The position numbers and the translations under genes were made by a program. Under the pieces are notes generated by a model. The model saw only the letters and a list, made by a program, of their open reading frames with translations, ran no database searches and had not been told where the DNA came from. Shown here piece after piece: positions 36,663 to 44,548 of a stretch of DNA of 64,000 nucleotides. The stretch's first letter is position 1, and the number at the start of each line of letters is the position of its first letter. The stretch is from Rhizobium sp. L1K21 (GTDB lineage: Bacteria; Pseudomonadota; Alphaproteobacteria; Rhizobiales; Rhizobiaceae). The stretch is from the NCBI RefSeq assembly GCF_024055895.1, contig NZ_JAMXLE010000001.1:1993768-2057767 (forward strand), in the 5' to 3' direction.

Positions 36663-38401
36663 CAAAACTCTTCCCAATTGGCATCATTCGACGGTGCCGG
36701 GGTTGCATTGAAGGCCTTGGCGATCGTGTCCAAATGACGTGCGGGTGCCGGCGGGCGGTTGCCGAATTTCGGCGGCGGCGTGTCAGCAGTCACGGTTTTG
36801 AGACTAGCCTTGCGCACCGGGGCTGGAGCCGGCTCCGTGCGCGGAGCCGCAGCCTTCGGTGCCGATGCCGCAAAATTGCCTGATCCGGTTACCGCGCTGC
36901 CGACGCTGCCGCGTCTGCCGGTGCTGAACTGCTGCAGCATGGCGGCAACGCGGTCGATTTCGTCACGCAGAACACGGGTGGCAGCGGTCGTCTGTTCCAC
37001 CATGGCGGCATTTTGCTGCGTGCCTTGATCCATGTGGCCAACAGCGGTGTTGACCTCCTTCAGGCCGACAGCCTGCTCACGCGCACCATCGACAATCGCG
37101 GAAATGTTGGTGTTGATCTCCTGCACCTGCCCGGCAATCGTCTCCAGCACCTTGCCGGTCTCGCCGACCAGATCAACACCGTTTTTCACCTGATCGGACG
37201 ATTTGCTGATCAGCGCCTTGATTTCCTTGGCTGCATTGGCGGAGCGTTGCGCCAGTTCACGCACCTCTTGCGCGACGACGGCAAAGCCCTTGCCGGCGTC
37301 ACCTGCGCGGGCCGCTTCAACGCCGGCATTGAGCGCCAGAAGGTTGGTCTGGAAGGCGATTTCGTCGATCACTCCGATAATGTTTGAGATTTCGCCGGAG
37401 GAATGGGAAATCTCGCTCATGGCGTCGATGGCCCTGCGCACCACTTCGCCGGAGTGCACCGCGCTGTCCTTTGTGGTGGCGACAAGCTGGCCGGCTTCTG
37501 CTGCGCGCGATGCCGATTCATTGACGGTCGATGTGATCTCTTCCAGTGCCGCCGCGGTTTCTTCAATCGAGGCTGCCTGCTGTTCGGTGCGATTGGACAG
37601 GTTGTCGGTCGCATTGGATATTTCTTCAGCGCCGGCCAGAATATTGGCGGTTGCCTCGTCTATGCCTGAAATGATGTTTGAAAGTTGTTCAGCAGCATGA
37701 TTGAAATCGTTGCTCAGCACTTTGAAGTTCTCCGGGAGATCTTCGGTTATGCGATACTTGAGATCGCGCTCGGCCAAACTGGAAAGCGCCTTCCCAAAAA
37801 CCTGGCGTATCCGCTCATGTTCGTCGTCACTCTTGCGGAGCGCTTCTGCGCGCTCTGCTTCATTGCGGTAGCGGTACAAATTCAGGACGGTGTCGATATC
37901 GAGAAATGCTGCACGCACCACGGCGGCAAGTCCTTCGCCGACAGACTGAGCATCGGCACTCCCCCCGGAGAAAAAGCCCTTCTTTGAAAAGCTCTCCACC
38001 ACCACGGATTTGACCACCTCTGCTAGCACGTGGGAATAGCCTGCAATGTGGAAACGCGGATCGATCCCCGTGGACGATTGTGCATTGGCTGCACTCAGTG
38101 TCATGCCCGCCAGTTCAGGGCCGAAATCCCCGTTGAGCACAAGCTGCCACCGTTTGGTATGCGCTGCCTTTATGGCATTGCGCATCTCGGCATTGTTCAT
38201 CACCCCTGCCAGTTCGGGAACAAGGGCGGCGCGCTGATGTCCGAACTCAATCCCCGCAGGCACAGCCTTGACTGTCAGAGACGCAAGCTGCTTGAGCGAC
38301 TGAATGGCCTTCTGGTCGAGGCCGTTCTGTTCGATAGCTTTGGCGAGATCGGCTTCCAGTTTCGTGCTGAGTGCATTGGCGTTTTGGTTGGATGTCGTCA
38401 T
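36662..38401 (-). CDS. Soluble globin-coupled methyl-accepting chemotaxis protein
   Basis: 579 residues, no transmembrane segment. Residues about 15-180 look like a protoglobin sensor (AHTKRWQLVLNGDFG at 80-94, STGIDPRFHIAGYSHVL at 110-126), then a HAMP-like linker (about 205-255) and the signalling hairpin with DEIAFQTNLLALNAGVEAARAGD. The C-terminus has a Pro/Ala-rich tail of about 70 residues and ends in NWEEF, a CheR/CheB tether pentapeptide. By alignment to HemAT-type sensors, the proximal heme histidine position is Gln108, so heme binding is doubtful. A full CtrA box (38468-38482) lies 67 bases before the ATG. Possibly senses a different signal or a small-ligand in the globin cavity. 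Confidence 0.9.
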   Translation of the reverse strand: MTTSNQNANALSTKLEADLAKAIEQNGLDQKAIQSLKQLASLTVKAVPAGIEFGHQRAALVPELAGVMNNAEMRNAIKAAHTKRWQLVLNGDFGPELAGMTLSAANAQSSTGIDPRFHIAGYSHVLAEVVKSVVVESFSKKGFFSGGSADAQSVGEGLAAVVRAAFLDIDTVLNLYRYRNEAERAEALRKSDDEHERIRQVFGKALSSLAERDLKYRITEDLPENFKVLSNDFNHAAEQLSNIISGIDEATANILAGAEEISNATDNLSNRTEQQAASIEETAAALEEITSTVNESASRAAEAGQLVATTKDSAVHSGEVVRRAIDAMSEISHSSGEISNIIGVIDEIAFQTNLLALNAGVEAARAGDAGKGFAVVAQEVRELAQRSANAAKEIKALISKSSDQVKNGVDLVGETGKVLETIAGQVQEINTNISAIVDGAREQAVGLKEVNTAVGHMDQGTQQNAAMVEQTTAATRVLRDEIDRVAAMLQQFSTGRRGSVGSAVTGSGNFAASAPKAAAPRTEPAPAPVRKASLKTVTADTPPPKFGNRPPAPARHLDTIAKAFNATPAPSNDANWEEF

Positions 38402-38467
38402 CTGTCCATATTCCGGTGATTTGTATTCGGGAGCGCAAATGTGAGGGGCGACCTTGGCAGTTTTAGA

Positions 38468-38482
38468 TTAAATTTGGCTTAA
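38468..38482 (-). promoter_or_regulatory. CtrA-type box TTAA-N7-TTAA upstream of soluble chemoreceptor
   Basis: TTAAGCCAAATTTAA on the minus strand matches the alphaproteobacterial CtrA consensus with exact 7-base spacing, 67-81 bases before the chemoreceptor start. Confidence 0.5.
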
Positions 38483-38556
38483 TCGGTGGCGGCGGACTGG
38501 CGAAAGCCGATGCCTTTTCCCATCATTGGAGAACCGCAATGCCGGCGGGAAAGGCA

Positions 38557-38587
38557 ACAAAAAACCGGGGTCGAAACCCCGGTTCAG
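38557..38587 (-). terminator. Rho-independent terminator of ndk
   Basis: Leftward AACCGGGGT-ttcg-ACCCCGGTT followed by a T run (TTTTTTG). It lies about 45 bases beyond the ndk stop and uses a stable tetraloop. Confidence 0.85.
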
Positions 38588-38631
38588 GCGTCCAATTCAC
38601 TGCCTTAATAAAAGGCAATGCGAAATATGCT

Positions 38632-39054
38632 TCAGCCGACGATCTCGGTGCCGGCGAACCAGTAGGCAATTTCCTCAGCAGCCGTTTCAGGGGCGTCAGA
38701 GCCGTGAACGGAGTTTTCACCGATGGAAAGGGCGAATTCCTTGCGGATCGTGCCTTCGGCAGCGTCTGCCGGGTTGGTTGCGCCCATGACTTCGCGGTTC
38801 TTGGCAATGGCGTTTTCACCTTCGAGAACCTGAACAATGGTCGGGCCGGAAGACATGAATTCGGTCAGTTCGCCAAAGAAGGGGCGCTCTTTGTGAACAG
38901 CGTAAAAGCCTTCAGCTTCACGCAGGCTCATCCATACGCGCTTGGACGCAACAACGCGAAGACCAGCGTCTTCGAGCTTCTTGGTGATAGCGCCCGTCAG
39001 GTTGCGCTTCGTTGCATCCGGCTTGATCATCGAAAAGGTGCGTTCAATCGCCAT
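38632..39054 (-). CDS. ndk: Nucleoside diphosphate kinase
   Basis: Transfers gamma-phosphate between nucleoside triphosphates and diphosphates through a phosphohistidine. 140 residues, the exact family size. [11 protein letters not shown] (4-14), [14 protein letters not shown] (70-83) and the active-site NSVHGSD with His117 (114-120) are present. Monocistronic with a strong terminator. Confidence 0.98.
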   Translation of the reverse strand: MAIERTFSMIKPDATKRNLTGAITKKLEDAGLRVVASKRVWMSLREAEGFYAVHKERPFFGELTEFMSSGPTIVQVLEGENAIAKNREVMGATNPADAAEGTIRKEFALSIGENSVHGSDAPETAAEEIAYWFAGTEIVG

Positions 39055-39159
39055 GGTCTCAATTCCTTGGGTTTTACGAGAGGTTTTGGCGGCTCAATAG
39101 CCGCCTTCCGCTCTCATGACAAGGGGGCTGGCGTTCAACGCTTTCTTTGATCTGGCCTC

Positions 39160-39852
39160 TCAGGCTGCTGCGGCAACAGACCGACCGGTTCCTTCGTAAA
39201 GGTCAAGGCAGCGCTCAAACCAATCGGTCGCCGGATCACCCTCGGGCAACAGTTTCGCCGGCGAGCAGATGCGTGCCCATTGCAATGCGCCAAACAGAAT
39301 ATAGTCGCAGAACAGCGGATGCTGGCCGCCAATCCAGGGCTGATAGGACAGGGTGTGGCGGATCGGAACAAGGGTCTGCGGAAATGCGGCAACGGCGGCC
39401 TGGTGTTCTGCGGCAACCTCCTCAAGCGTCATGCCGAAACGGGCTTCGCGGGTTCTGCGAAAGTGCTCCTGATCCTTCGGCGCCAGCATGTTGTAGATGT
39501 CCAGCAAAATTGCCTTGGTAATGGCAGTGTGAATGACATTCTGGCTGTAGCCTTCCACGAAGCGTGCCATAGCCTTGCCGCCCTCGCCGCCAAACAGGCT
39601 TGGGCGGTCGGGATAGGCTTCATCGAGATAAAGAGCGATGGCGAAACTGTCGCTGATGATCTTGTCGCCATCTTTCAGCACCGGAACAGTCTTGGAGCAT
39701 CCACCTTCAATCCCGGGAACGGCGGTGAAGGGAACCGGCTTCAGCTCGAATTCCAGTCCCTTGTGTTTCAGCGACATGATGCTCTTCCACACATGCGGGG
39801 AAAAGTGGCGCTCAATATCGCTCCCGCAAAGGCCATAAAGAATTCTCGTCAT
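39160..39852 (-). CDS. Glutathione S-transferase, LigE/beta-etherase-like
   Basis: 230 residues. The N-terminus ILYGLCGSDIERHFSPHVWKSIMSLKHKGLEF resembles beta-etherase LigE-type GSTs (FSPH/Y-W-xx-xMxLxHKGL) more than the classical alpha/beta groups. GGCSKTVPVLKDGDKIISDSFAIALYLD (about 49-76) is the glutathione-binding half. ATG at 39852 follows GGAGAG; upstream in-frame starts lack this. Substrate unknown. Only 105 bases downstream of the ndk start region and oriented the same way, but ndk does not precede it in a transcript. Confidence 0.83.
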   Translation of the reverse strand: MTRILYGLCGSDIERHFSPHVWKSIMSLKHKGLEFELKPVPFTAVPGIEGGCSKTVPVLKDGDKIISDSFAIALYLDEAYPDRPSLFGGEGGKAMARFVEGYSQNVIHTAITKAILLDIYNMLAPKDQEHFRRTREARFGMTLEEVAAEHQAAVAAFPQTLVPIRHTLSYQPWIGGQHPLFCDYILFGALQWARICSPAKLLPEGDPATDWFERCLDLYEGTGRSVAAAA

Positions 39853-39988
39853 CCGCGCTCTCCAATTTGATTGACACCCATCTTTCGACAGGACGTGCAC
39901 AAGGTCCAATCACAAATTTTAATGAAGCGATCTTCTTCTCATTCACCGGGCAGTGGGAGATAGTGACTGAAAACAGGGAGATACTGCG

Positions 39989-40501
39989 ATGCTCGAAACC
40001 TTCAATATGTTTGCGGCCTACAACAGCTGGGCGAACCGGCTTGTTTATGCCGCTGCCGGCGCACTAGACCGGCAATCGTTCGAGAAGGATACGGGCGCGT
40101 TCTTTGGTTCCATGAAGGGAACGCTCAATCACATTCTCGTCGCCGACCGCATATGGCTTCACCGTTTTACAGGCGAAGGGGAAGCGCCAAAGCGGCTGGA
40201 CGAGATTCTTTATGAGGAATTTGAACTGTTGCGCGCAGCCCGCGAAGCCATGGATGCGCGGATCACGGACTGGGTTGCGGGGCTGAGCGAAGCCGATATT
40301 GCCGGCACATTCACTTATACGCCAGTCACGACCCCCGAGCCGGTGACGCAACGCCTTGCACCGGCCTTGTCTCACCTCTTCAATCACCAGACCCACCACC
40401 GTGGGCAGGCCCATATGATCCTCACCAGCCTCGGGCGTCCATCACTGGGCCTGGACCTTATCTATTTTCAGCGTACCGACGCGGGGCGGCAGTTTGCCTG
40501 A
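39989..40501 (+). CDS. DinB-family four-helix metal-binding protein
   Basis: 170 residues. DinB/YfiT-like fold (bacillithiol or mycothiol transferases elsewhere, here of unknown substrate). The metal-binding histidine triad is visible: LNHILVADRIW (His48) and HQTHHRGQAH (His133/His137). FNMFAAYNSWANRLVY at the start is the typical first helix. Ribosome-binding GGAG is 8 bases before ATG 39989. Confidence 0.9.
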   Translation: MLETFNMFAAYNSWANRLVYAAAGALDRQSFEKDTGAFFGSMKGTLNHILVADRIWLHRFTGEGEAPKRLDEILYEEFELLRAAREAMDARITDWVAGLSEADIAGTFTYTPVTTPEPVTQRLAPALSHLFNHQTHHRGQAHMILTSLGRPSLGLDLIYFQRTDAGRQFA

Positions 40502-40527
40502 TCCCCGCGCCTTCCAGACTTCGCTGA

Positions 40528-41196
40528 TCAGTGCGCCAGCATTTCCTTGACGATTTCATCGCCGCTCAAGGATGAAGGGTAGTAGGTCGGCCAATTGGTG
40601 ACCTCGTTCAGCAAAGCGGCGCGATCATCGCCCCAATAGAGGTGATAATGATCGGCGTCGGCGGGTGCGATGCGATGATCGCTGAACTGGATGTAATCCG
40701 GCGCGTCCTCGTCGCCATCCACCTTTTTGAAGATGAAGCGGACACCGCGATTGCCGGCCTTGTAGGTCAATATTTCATAGCCGTCATCGGCATAGTGGCC
40801 TGAGACCGACTGCCCGCCCCGATTGAAGGTCACCTGGTCGCCATCAATGACGATCTGACCGACGTCGGTCTTGTATCCAATCTCATAGTAGGCGCGATAT
40901 TCGTCAGCAGTCTTGTCGCCCTTTTCCGCCTTATGGGCCATCACCGGATCCAGTGTGCCGTCCTGAAGATAGGGATAGACCGATTGCCAGTCCCCCTGCC
41001 AATCAGCGAGCGTCCGTGCCTTGATATCGCTGTCTTCAAAAATTCCGCGATAGACATCATCCTTCGCATGATTGTGCGAAGCGCTCTGCTCTGCGTGATC
41101 GTGGTCATGCTTTTCTGCTGCATAAGAATGGCCGGCAAAGACCAGCGCCAGGCCAAAAGCCAGCATACTGGCGCGCATCAATCCAACGTTTTTCAT
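40528..41196 (-). CDS. zinT: Periplasmic zinc chaperone ZinT
   Basis: 222 residues. Signal peptide 1-26 (cleavage after SYA), directly followed by a His/Asp-rich metal-binding segment (EKHDHDHAEQ, SHNHAKDD). The lipocalin-like domain contains LADWQGDWQSVYPYL (about 80-94), the conserved YYEIGYKTD, and the C-terminal metal site DHYHLYWGDD. ZinT delivers zinc to the ZnuABC importer under zinc starvation. A Zur-type palindrome (41233-41247) 37 bases before the ATG predicts induction when zinc is low. No znu gene is in this window. Confidence 0.96.
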   Translation of the reverse strand: MKNVGLMRASMLAFGLALVFAGHSYAAEKHDHDHAEQSASHNHAKDDVYRGIFEDSDIKARTLADWQGDWQSVYPYLQDGTLDPVMAHKAEKGDKTADEYRAYYEIGYKTDVGQIVIDGDQVTFNRGGQSVSGHYADDGYEILTYKAGNRGVRFIFKKVDGDEDAPDYIQFSDHRIAPADADHYHLYWGDDRAALLNEVTNWPTYYPSSLSGDEIVKEMLAH

Positions 41197-41232
41197 GTTC
41201 GTAAACCTCTCTCTGATCGTTCGACGCTGAAT

Positions 41233-41247
41233 CGTTATGTAATAACG
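41233..41247. promoter_or_regulatory. Zur-type operator upstream of zinT
   Basis: CGTTAT-gta-ATAACG, perfect 6-bp arms, matching the GTTAT-N3-ATAAC core of alphaproteobacterial Zur boxes. It lies 37-51 bases before the zinT ATG, over the expected promoter. Confidence 0.7.
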
Positions 41248-41404
41248 TAACGTCATACGGCCTGCTAACGGATCCGGGCTTGGCTGGCAAGTGTGGTCTG
41301 TGGAAAATTCTGTGTCTTGAAGTCTGGTTCTTCAGAGAAAGCTCGATGCATGAAGCCGGTCTGCGTATTGGCGGACCGGGCATCAGCCATTCGGTTTGAG
41401 ATGA

Positions 41405-43207
41405 TCAAACCGCTCCGAAATCATCGGGTGCGAAGTTCAGGCAGGTGTCATCAAGCGATTGCACCAGCGCGAATTCAGCGTGCACCTTGGGCAATTCGTA
41501 GCGGTAGAAATAGCGGAAGGCGCCGAGCTTGCCCTTGTAGAAAGTTTCATCATCGCCGACGGCTTTGCCTGCCGCAATCGCCTTGGACGCGGCAATGGCC
41601 TGCTTCAGCCAGAGCCAGGCTATGACCACGTGGCCGAAACTGTTCAGATAAAGCGTGGCATTGGCCAAGCCCTTGTTGGCATCTTCGCAGGCCAGAACAG
41701 TCTCCGTTGCCGAAGTCATCGCGGAGAGCGCGCTCTTCAGGGCTTCAGCCTCCTGCGTCAGCGCCACCTCTTGGGCCTCTTTCAGCGTTTTGGACATTTC
41801 GCCGATCAGGATTTTCAGCGCCAGACCACCTTTCATGCGCACCTTGCGGCCCAACAGGTCAAGACCCTGAATGCCATAGGTGCCTTCGTGAATAGGGTTC
41901 AGGCGGTTGTCGCGGTAATAGCGTTCCACCGGGAATTCGCGGGTATAACCATAACCGCCCAGCACCTGGATCGCCAGCTTGTTGGCCTCCAGGCAATGTT
42001 CGGACGGCCAGCTCTTGGCGATGGGGGTGAGGATTTCCAACAGCATTGTGATGCCGCCCCTCGTCTCCTCATCCGTTTCCACCTTTTGCAGGTCGGTCAG
42101 ATAGGCGCAGAAGGTTGTGAGTGCCAGACCGCCCTCCACTGCTGCTTTCTGAGCCAGCAGCATGCGGCGGATATCAGCGTGTTCGATGATCGGCACCTGC
42201 GGCGCGGTTGGGTCCTTGTCCTGCGGGTGGCGGCCCTGCAGACGTTCGCGTGCATAGTTCAGGGAGAAAAGATAACCGCCGAGACCCGCCATCACGGCGG
42301 TATGGCCAACACCGATGCGGGCTTCGTTCATCATGTGGAACATGGCGAATATGCCTTGCCCCTCCTCGCCCACCAGCGTGCCAATCGTGTCGCCACCGTC
42401 GGAGAAGTTCAAAAGGCAGTTTGTCGTGCCGCGCTGGCCCATCTTATGGTTCAAACCGCCAAGCCCGATATTGTTGAATTCCCCAAGCGAGCCATCGTTA
42501 TTGACGCGGTATTTGGGCACGAGGAACAGCGAAATGCCCTTCACGCCCGGCGCACCGCCCGGAATCTTTGCCAGCACCATGTGGACGATGTTCTCCGACA
42601 GTTCCTGATCACCGCCGGAAATCCACATTTTCGCGCCGGAAATCCTGTAGGTGCCGTCGCCCAGCGGTTCGGCCTTGCAGGTGATGTCGGAGAGAGAGGA
42701 GCCCGCCTGCGGTTCCGAAAGGCACATTGTGCCATACCACCGCCCCTCCAGCATGGGCGGCATATATTTGGCAATCTGCTCTTCGCTGCCGAAGGCGCGC
42801 ATCATATTGGCGTTGCCCTGGGTGAGAAATGCGTAATTGGCAATCGGCTGGTTGGCGGTCTGGAAAATACCACCAGCCAACAGGTTCACGGCAAAGGGAA
42901 GCTGCAAGCCGCCATCGGCCTCATCGAAAACGGCGGCAAAAAAGCCGGCTTCCGCAAAGGCATCCAGCGCCTGTTTGACACCATCGATGATCTCAACCTT
43001 GCCGTTGACCGCTTTCGGCTCGTTCTGATCGAGGGCTGCGGCAATCGGCTGGAAATATTTCTCGGCAATGGCCTCGGCACTGTCCAGCATGGCTGCCACC
43101 GTTTGTCGGTCGTGGGCGGCGTAACGCGGCGTCTTAAAAAGAGGTTCCAGCTCCAGGAACTCGTAGAGCATAAAATCGATATTACGGCGGTCAACGATTG
43201 CGGACAT
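41405..43207 (-). CDS. Acyl-CoA dehydrogenase (600-residue type, DmdC/AidB-like architecture)
   Basis: FAD-dependent alpha,beta-dehydrogenation of an acyl-CoA. 600 residues, larger than the usual 380-390 because of a C-terminal extension. Seen: MCLSEPQAGSSLSDITCKAEPLGDG (about 162-186, FAD loop), AKMWISGGDQE (about 191-201), the catalytic-base region HEGTYGIQGLDLLGRK, and an N-terminal 30-residue segment of the long family. Long members include 3-methylmercaptopropionyl-CoA dehydrogenase (DmdC) and medium-chain enzymes, so the substrate is uncertain. ATG at 43207 follows GGAGGAAG. A palindromic operator (43225-43240) overlaps the promoter region; divergent from the histidine kinase. Confidence 0.9.
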   Translation of the reverse strand: MSAIVDRRNIDFMLYEFLELEPLFKTPRYAAHDRQTVAAMLDSAEAIAEKYFQPIAAALDQNEPKAVNGKVEIIDGVKQALDAFAEAGFFAAVFDEADGGLQLPFAVNLLAGGIFQTANQPIANYAFLTQGNANMMRAFGSEEQIAKYMPPMLEGRWYGTMCLSEPQAGSSLSDITCKAEPLGDGTYRISGAKMWISGGDQELSENIVHMVLAKIPGGAPGVKGISLFLVPKYRVNNDGSLGEFNNIGLGGLNHKMGQRGTTNCLLNFSDGGDTIGTLVGEEGQGIFAMFHMMNEARIGVGHTAVMAGLGGYLFSLNYARERLQGRHPQDKDPTAPQVPIIEHADIRRMLLAQKAAVEGGLALTTFCAYLTDLQKVETDEETRGGITMLLEILTPIAKSWPSEHCLEANKLAIQVLGGYGYTREFPVERYYRDNRLNPIHEGTYGIQGLDLLGRKVRMKGGLALKILIGEMSKTLKEAQEVALTQEAEALKSALSAMTSATETVLACEDANKGLANATLYLNSFGHVVIAWLWLKQAIAASKAIAAGKAVGDDETFYKGKLGAFRYFYRYELPKVHAEFALVQSLDDTCLNFAPDDFGAV

Positions 43208-43224
43208 GCTGCTTCCTCCCAGAA

Positions 43225-43240
43225 CATACCGAACGGTATG
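43225..43240. promoter_or_regulatory. TetR-type palindrome before acyl-CoA dehydrogenase
   Basis: CATACCG-aa-CGGTATG: perfect 7-bp arms with a 2-base centre, 18-33 bases before the ATG at 43207, where it would cover the transcription start. Its form suits a dimeric TetR-family repressor as used for fatty-acid genes. No TetR gene adjoins it. Confidence 0.5.
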
Positions 43241-43394
43241 CACCGGTTTGTCCCATTGTTCAAGCGTGAACGTTTTGACAGGTTTTGAAAAAACGACAGA
43301 CAACCATTGTTATTTTAGGAAAAATGATAACATCATCAAATTCATAGATGATGATGCCGCGCCGAACGCAGAGCAAATTCTCTATGTTTGGGAG

Positions 43395-44417
43395 ATGGAT
43401 TTGCGCAGACTCACCCGCCTCGATATCAGCAGACGCTTGAACACCCCGGCGGCCAAGGCGGTCTCGCAGGTCTTGTTCGGGGTGGCCTGCGCCCTGATCA
43501 TGATGGCAGTTCGCAGCCTGCTCGATTATTTTGCACCAACGTCCGGCCCCTTTGCGCTCGTCTACCCCGCCGTGCTAATCGCAACACTGTTCGGACACTG
43601 GCTTGGCGGGCTTTCAGCCTTCACCATCAGCTTCGTCTGGGCCTGGTGGTTTGTTCTGCCCACGGTCGGTTCCTTTCACTTCGAAATCCCCACGGACCCA
43701 CCCCGTGTGCTCATCAACGCTTCAGCTGCGTTTGTTATCATCATCTTTGCCGAAGCGTTTCGCCGGGCGGTTCAGGAAAACGCTGCCGCGCGCGATCTGG
43801 AAATCGCCCGCCGCGCCATGCTGATGCAGGAGCTGGAACATCGGACGAAGAACAACTTCGCCATGGTTGCTGCCCTCTTGGAGATGCAAAAGCGCGGGCT
43901 TGAGGATGAAGAGGTCATTGCCGCGCTCAATCAGGCGATTGGCAGGGTTCATGCTTTTGCCACGGCCTATTCCGTCATCATTCCCCACGAAACAGCTGAC
44001 AACGAGCATTTCCCGGTGAACATGCGGCAATATTTGCACGATATCGTCTCGCCACTTGCCTCCGCATCCTTCAGCGAAAATGTGGCCGTTTCTCTTGACG
44101 CGGAGAAAGGCGATCTGCCGCACCGCGTGGCTGTCGCCATCGGGCTCTTCGTCAACGAAGCGCTGACCAATTGCGCGAAATATGCCTTTCCCGATGGCCG
44201 CGCCGGCAAGGTCTGCATTGCCTTCAGTGCCGGTCAGGACAAGTGGCAACTCACTGTCAGCGATGATGGCGTCGGTCATGACACACACGCGCGGGAAAAG
44301 CGCAACAGCATTGGCACCTCGCTCATGAAAGCCTTTGCCGTGCAGGCAGAAGCAGAGTACGAGGTGCTGACGGCCGAGACCGGCCATTCCGTCAGACTGA
44401 GCGGCGCACTGAGCTGA
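43395..44417 (+). CDS. HisKA_2/HWE-type sensor histidine kinase with DUF4118-like membrane domain
   Basis: 340 residues. Residues about 20-125 contain four hydrophobic segments with SLLDYFAPTSGPFALVYPAVLI, a DUF4118-like (KdpD-type) membrane module. The kinase core has the phosphoacceptor LEHRTKNNFAMVAALLEMQ (about 145-163) of the HWE/HisKA_2 group and an ATPase domain (LFVNEALTNCAKYAFPDG near 252-269, DDGVGHD near 293). No cognate response regulator is adjacent. In alphaproteobacteria this kinase type often acts in general stress signalling. ATG at 43395 follows GGGAG. Confidence 0.88.
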   Translation: MDLRRLTRLDISRRLNTPAAKAVSQVLFGVACALIMMAVRSLLDYFAPTSGPFALVYPAVLIATLFGHWLGGLSAFTISFVWAWWFVLPTVGSFHFEIPTDPPRVLINASAAFVIIIFAEAFRRAVQENAAARDLEIARRAMLMQELEHRTKNNFAMVAALLEMQKRGLEDEEVIAALNQAIGRVHAFATAYSVIIPHETADNEHFPVNMRQYLHDIVSPLASASFSENVAVSLDAEKGDLPHRVAVAIGLFVNEALTNCAKYAFPDGRAGKVCIAFSAGQDKWQLTVSDDGVGHDTHAREKRNSIGTSLMKAFAVQAEAEYEVLTAETGHSVRLSGALS

Positions 44418-44548
44418 AGATGCCTCTCAGCAGGCGAAGGCTGCCACAACGCAATTTGTTTGCACCGCCCCCCTGCGTTTACGTGCAGCTCCACCTTACA
44501 GTGGATTTCCGGTCTTTCCGCCGCTCTTCGAATAGACTAAAGCGAAGC

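Noticed and set aside
41459-43288. 609-codon plus-strand frame opposite the acyl-CoA dehydrogenase
   Set aside because: Shadow frame; catalytic and FAD motifs are all on the minus strand.
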